Shown here: piece by piece, positions 60,966 to 64,000 of the stretch
Numbering within the stretch: the stretch's first letter is position 1
How the letters are laid out: each line of letters starts with the position of its first letter
From: Hymenobacter sp. PAMC 26628
GTDB lineage: Bacteria > Bacteroidota > Bacteroidia > Cytophagales > Hymenobacteraceae
Assembly (NCBI RefSeq): GCF_001562275.1
Contig: NZ_CP014304.1
Coordinates: 4,898,001-4,962,000, forward strand
Direction of reading: 5' to 3'
Length of the DNA: 64,000 bases
The notes under the pieces: model-generated
Database searches by the model: none
The model's input: only the letters and a program-made list of their open reading frames with translations
Told to the model about the DNA's origin: nothing
Made by a program: the position numbers and the translations under genes

Positions 60966-61134
60966 TGGGAGGTAGGGGCCCTGGGCCGCGCTGCCGAACG
61001 CGGGGGAGGGCCTTTACAAAGTCCTTCCAGAATCTCGGGACTCTCTGGGTCCGGGAAGCAGCTGCCAATAGCCAATTTTTACATTGTAAGCGCGACTTTT
61101 TGCAACATGTGAAAACCTATGAAACAGGTTGTTA
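60966..61134. other. mcrB-distal junction of the inserted segment
   Basis: 169 bases of transition: GC-rich DNA of mcrB gives way to AT-richer DNA near 61070. No terminator and no gene is seen. A CCTTTACAAAGTCCTTCCAG stretch has no obvious match on the far side of the insert. Confidence 0.4.
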
Positions 61135-61914
61135 TTACAAAGGTGCCCTGCTATTTTCGTGTTGATACCAGTTTGCCAATTGGCGGTGAACCGTCTGCTC
61201 CGAAGTGGTATCCGCTAATAATTGCCGATACGTCATCTTTTTTACGTCCAAGCAATAGGTGGTAAGAATAAGGTAGTTAGCGTATTCACGGCTTGCGTTG
61301 GTACTGTCGGCTAGCGTAATACCCCATTCGTGCGGTGTTGCTTGCGCCGCTTGGTTTAATTGCCGGATCTGTTGGCGCAAAGGGGGGCAGTTGGGGCCCC
61401 GGCGAGCGACGTACTCCGCGTAGCCTTCCCATTTCCACGTCGGGTAGCGCGCTACTGGGTTTGACTGCCAGAAACCCAGCCGACGCACCTGGTAACAATG
61501 GGTGGCTTCGTGGGCTAGTAGCTGAACCAGGTTCCATTTGTAGCCATTCAGGTACAGGTAATTAGCTGCAGGGTTAGCTTCTCCGCTGAGCACAACGTTA
61601 TGGTAGAAACCCCACGCAAACGCGGGGCCCCACAGCTTTTCTATGAGGTTGGGGTACCGCGACCCATCGTTCAAGCAGATGTTCAGGCGTAGGGTCGAAT
61701 CAAAGCAGCTACTTTGTTGAACTATGGTGCGCACTTGTTCCAAACGGGGCAGTAGCGCCGGGTCCAGGGAGCGGTTGTGGTAGATGACGTAGTGGGCCGT
61801 TGCCGTTCGATTCGCGTATAAGAGCCCAGGATTCAGCAACAACAAGGCAAATACCAGGCTCAGCAAAGCGCCGGAAGTCAGGAGCGAAAACGTCCATTTC
61901 TTGCGCGTACTCAC
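61135..61914 (-). CDS. gluzincin-type metallopeptidase-like membrane protein
   Basis: 259 residues from GTG. N-terminal signal anchor (SLLTSGALLSLVFALLLLNP), then an extracytoplasmic domain with the zinc motif LLAHEATHCYQVRRLGFW (HExxH) and, about 25 residues on, KWEGYAEYVARRG, giving the third ligand Glu of gluzincins. Four Cys in the mature part could form disulfides. It overlaps the upstream oxidoreductase gene by four bases (GTGA), so translation is probably coupled. Lower GC than the genome and opposite strand to mcrB/mcrC suggest separate origin. Confidence 0.78.
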   Translation of the reverse strand: MSTRKKWTFSLLTSGALLSLVFALLLLNPGLLYANRTATAHYVIYHNRSLDPALLPRLEQVRTIVQQSSCFDSTLRLNICLNDGSRYPNLIEKLWGPAFAWGFYHNVVLSGEANPAANYLYLNGYKWNLVQLLAHEATHCYQVRRLGFWQSNPVARYPTWKWEGYAEYVARRGPNCPPLRQQIRQLNQAAQATPHEWGITLADSTNASREYANYLILTTYCLDVKKMTYRQLLADTTSEQTVHRQLANWYQHENSRAPL

Positions 61915-63029
61915 GCCAAAGTAATTTTTCGGCCCGTGTGAGCCGCCCGGTAGATGGCTTCTATTACCCGCATGTCTTTGCGGCCTTCCTCGCCGGAAAT
62001 ATGGACGGGCAAAGGCTTGTTAGCCAAGATGTGCTGGGCAATGTCATCCAGCTGCGCCGCCTGTTGGTTGACCACGGGAAAATTAAACGCGGCCCGGCTG
62101 GTCCGGCCTTTGAAAGGCCCGTAGCTGAGGGCGGGCTCCAACTCAAAATAGCCCTCGTCGGCGGAGGCAAAGAAGCGGTCAACGTTGCAGTTCGACGTGC
62201 TGGAGGAGGTGCAGATGGCCCCGCTGGGGAAATAGAGCTGCCACGTAATATTTTCTTCCACTTCTTTGAACAGTGCGGGCATGGTAACGGGCCCGATCTG
62301 CGCCGTGACGGCCACCGGTTCTTCACCCAGCACGTAGCGGCCGCTTTGCACGCAGTATACCCCTAGGTTCATGAGGGGCCCCCCGCCGGCCAGCGCTTTG
62401 TTCAAGTGCCAGTCGTCTGGGCTTATCCCTTCCAACCGGTAGCCTAACGAAGCCTCCATGAGCCGCACCTGCCCGAAGATCTTGTCTTGGCCCAGCCGTT
62501 TTAATTCAATGTGGTGGGGGTCGTAGTGCAGCCGGTACCCAACTGCTAATTGTACCCCCGCCTTTTGGCAGGCGTCAATCATTTCCCGGCAGTCCTGCTC
62601 CGTGAAGGCCATCGGTTTTTCCACGATGACGTGCTTACCCGCCTTGGCGGCCCGGAGGACGTATTCTTTGTGCAACCCGTTGGGGAGGGTTATGTACACC
62701 AAATCAATGTCTGGATTGCGGCTGAGCTGGTCGAAGGTTTGGTAGGTATAGCTGTTTTTGTCCGGTATGCCATACGCCCGCTGCCACTCAGCCGCCTTGG
62801 CGGGGGTGCCCGTCACAATGCCCGCCAGGCGGCAATATTGCGACGCCGCCAGCCCACCTTTGAGCACGTTGGCGTAGCGGCCCAAGCCACAGAGCGCAAT
62901 ATTCAGTCGTTGCTTATCCTGCACATTCGCGCGTTCCGGTGTCATCGAGACGAGGGAAGGCAACGTAACCGCGGCCCCCAATCCCCAGCCCATTTGCTCG
63001 ATGAATGTGCGTCTTGAATAAGTGCTCAT
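61911..63029 (-). CDS. Gfo/Idh/MocA family oxidoreductase, Tat-exported
   Basis: 372 residues. A twin-arginine signal (YSRRTFIEQMGWGLGAAV) directs it to the periplasm folded. The NAD(P) Rossmann domain has NIALCGLGRYANVLKGGL, ITLPNGLHKEYVLRAAKAGK with HVIVEKPMAF (catalytic EKP Lys), and the sugar-binding domain VGYRLHYDPHHIELKRLG, AGGGPLMNLGVYCVQSGRYV. A glucose-fructose oxidoreductase-type reaction with tightly bound cofactor is likely. Lower GC and an overlap with the peptidase gene point to a transferred two-gene unit. Confidence 0.9.
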   Translation of the reverse strand: MSTYSRRTFIEQMGWGLGAAVTLPSLVSMTPERANVQDKQRLNIALCGLGRYANVLKGGLAASQYCRLAGIVTGTPAKAAEWQRAYGIPDKNSYTYQTFDQLSRNPDIDLVYITLPNGLHKEYVLRAAKAGKHVIVEKPMAFTEQDCREMIDACQKAGVQLAVGYRLHYDPHHIELKRLGQDKIFGQVRLMEASLGYRLEGISPDDWHLNKALAGGGPLMNLGVYCVQSGRYVLGEEPVAVTAQIGPVTMPALFKEVEENITWQLYFPSGAICTSSSTSNCNVDRFFASADEGYFELEPALSYGPFKGRTSRAAFNFPVVNQQAAQLDDIAQHILANKPLPVHISGEEGRKDMRVIEAIYRAAHTGRKITLA

Positions 63030-63343
63030 GCAGTGAGGGCTTTAGTTGCGCTAAAAAGTAGATGAAGTTTGACTGGTGCGGCCTTCAAAACTATGGATTT
63101 AAATGGTCACCCAGCTTTGCGCGGAATGCTGGTAAGTACAATTTCACATGCGCTGGGCGTAGCAGATGCAGTTACTGAGACGCGCTTTTAAGCAAGCCCA
63201 ACCTTTGGATAAAGTCCCCGAAATGTCGTGTTTTTGTATTTCGGGAGGGCCTTATTTTGTTAGTGGCAAAGCACTTCCCTGCACGAATACCAGGCGAGCC
63301 GCGCAGCCTTCCGTAATCTAACCAGCCGCTTCCCACCGCCCAC
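63030..63343. other. 314-base gap between the oxidoreductase and mcrC
   Basis: Divergent promoter region. A CCCGAAAT / ATTTCGGG hairpin with a 13-base T-rich loop (about 63217-63246) and a TTATTTTG element (about 63250) are the only structures; the rest shows no gene. Confidence 0.45.
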
Positions 63344-64000
63344 ATGGCTCCCACCGTTCCGCTCGCTACGCTCTACTACCTGCTGTGCTACGCCTGGAAC
63401 CGCTTGCCCGAGCCGGCCGACTGGGCCCCGGGCGGCGCCGCGCCCTTCCACCGGCCGCTGGAGCTGCTCACGCAGCTGCTGCTGCAAGCCACGCGCCGGC
63501 TGCTGCGCACGGGCCTGCCGCTGGCCTTCGAGGAGCACGAGGAGGTGCTGGGCACGCTGCGCGGGCGCGTGGCGCTGGGGGCCTCGCTGGCGCGGGGGCT
63601 ATTGCCGCAGGGCCGCGCCGTGTGCCGCTTCGTGGAGCTGGGGCCCGATGCGCCGCTGGCCCGCCTGTTGGCCGCCACCCTGGCTGCGCTGGCCGCCCGC
63701 CCGGCCCTGCCCGTGGCGCTGCGGCGCGAAGTGCAGCACCTGCGGCGGCGGTTGCCCGGGAGCCTGGCGCTGGCCCCGGCCGGGGCCCCATCATCCGAAC
63801 TATTTGGGGCCCTGCGCCAGCAGCGGTGGGGGGGCGAGGCGGCGTTTGCCCTGCACTTGTGCGAGCTGGTGTGGCGGCACGCGCTGCCCGCGCCCGGGGC
63901 CCCGGGCCGGGGCCGGGTGCTGGATTTTCGGCGCGACGAGCCGCTGATGGCGCGGCTGTTCGAGCAGTTTGTGCGCAACTTCTACCGGCGTGAGCAGCGG
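63344..64000 (+). CDS. mcrC: McrC-like subunit of a modified-DNA restriction system, 3' end outside window
   Basis: 219 residues are visible from the ATG giving MAPTVPLATLYYLL; the frame is open to the window edge, so the C-terminal nuclease part is missing here. The McrC N-terminal signature is clear: LYYLLCYAWNRLPEP, PLELLTQLLLQATRRLLRTG, the GRVALGASLARGLLPQGRAV segment followed by CRFVELGPDAPLARLLAATL, and, close to the end, PLMARLFEQFVRNFYRREQ, which precedes the PD-(D/E)XK domain in McrC proteins. McrC is the nuclease that works with McrB. Base composition is as in mcrB, not as in the genes between them. Confidence 0.85.
   Translation, partial: MAPTVPLATLYYLLCYAWNRLPEPADWAPGGAAPFHRPLELLTQLLLQATRRLLRTGLPLAFEEHEEVLGTLRGRVALGASLARGLLPQGRAVCRFVELGPDAPLARLLAATLAALAARPALPVALRREVQHLRRRLPGSLALAPAGAPSSELFGALRQQRWGGEAAFALHLCELVWRHALPAPGAPGRGRVLDFRRDEPLMARLFEQFVRNFYRREQR

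Noticed and set aside
63385-63993. Open frames of 202 (plus) and 196 (minus) codons at the window end
   Set aside because: Both are Ala/Gly/Arg or Ser/Arg-rich shadows of the mcrC frame that starts at 63344 and shows family motifs. The real frame is easy to miss because it has no stop within the window.

Overview
This 64 kb window is GC-rich, AT-poor chromosomal DNA from a Bacteroidota bacterium, most likely a Hymenobacter-like member of the Cytophagales. The reasons are the gene content (carotenoid lycopene cyclase and a CruF-like protein, DUF4142 lipoproteins, a stand-alone GT5 'glycogen synthase' domain beside panC/panD, LptB), the recurrent TAnnTTTG promoter element of Bacteroidota, weak or absent Shine-Dalgarno sequences, and very frequent GGGCCC words. 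No rRNA, tRNA, CRISPR array or intact insertion sequence was found.

Layout. 1-2.7 kb: the end of an AIF-type reductase, then two paralogous secreted proteins. 3-7.6 kb: uvrA, then a lower-GC Fic protein behind a perfect 31-bp inverted repeat. 7.8-11.5 kb: an ECF sigma/anti-sigma/adhesin-like operon followed by an outer-membrane protein gene broken by one in-frame TAA. 11.5-16.8 kb: DUF202, TMEM175-like channel, two DUF4142 lipoproteins, an enoyl-CoA hydratase, ispD, queA. 17-26 kb: MacB-like permease, rfaE2, YugP-like protease, LuxR regulator, SGNH hydrolase, EttA, DUF349 protein. 26-38 kb: crtY, a LOG-family protein, a YbhN-type membrane protein, panD, panC, the GT5 protein, glmS, ridA, an alpha/beta hydrolase and gltX. 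38-50 kb: AIM24-like protein, GH3 enzyme, lptB, CruF-like protein, arylesterase, acyltransferase, DUF72 and RlpA. 50-59.6 kb: alpha-glucan phosphorylase-like protein, SRAP protein, glycerolipid acyltransferase, TIM-barrel glycosidase-like protein, chromate transporter, 2OG-Fe(II) dioxygenase and a lipoprotein. 59.6-64 kb: a defence locus with mcrB and, 2.4 kb later, the start of mcrC running off the window. Between them lie two translationally coupled opposite-strand genes, a Gfo/Idh/MocA oxidoreductase and a gluzincin-type peptidase, of lower GC.

Most genes are housekeeping. The unusual material is mainly between and at the edges of genes. At least six families of long imperfect palindromes (GTCATGC, ATGTGG, GGATTTATCGG, GTAGCTGGC, GTAGCG-GGACT and AATTAAAAATT types) occupy intergenic gaps. 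One supplies the stop codon of ispD and another appears to supply the N-terminal codons of crtY. Several promoters lie 2-5 bases from the start codon, suggesting leaderless mRNAs. In three to four genes (gltX, glmS, the GT5 protein, the LOG protein) a terminator-like hairpin lies between the promoter and the start codon. At least eight genes end in TAG directly followed by GGCCC, forming TAGGGCCC.

All statements come from reading the sequence. Family names rest on motif recognition, not on database searches.
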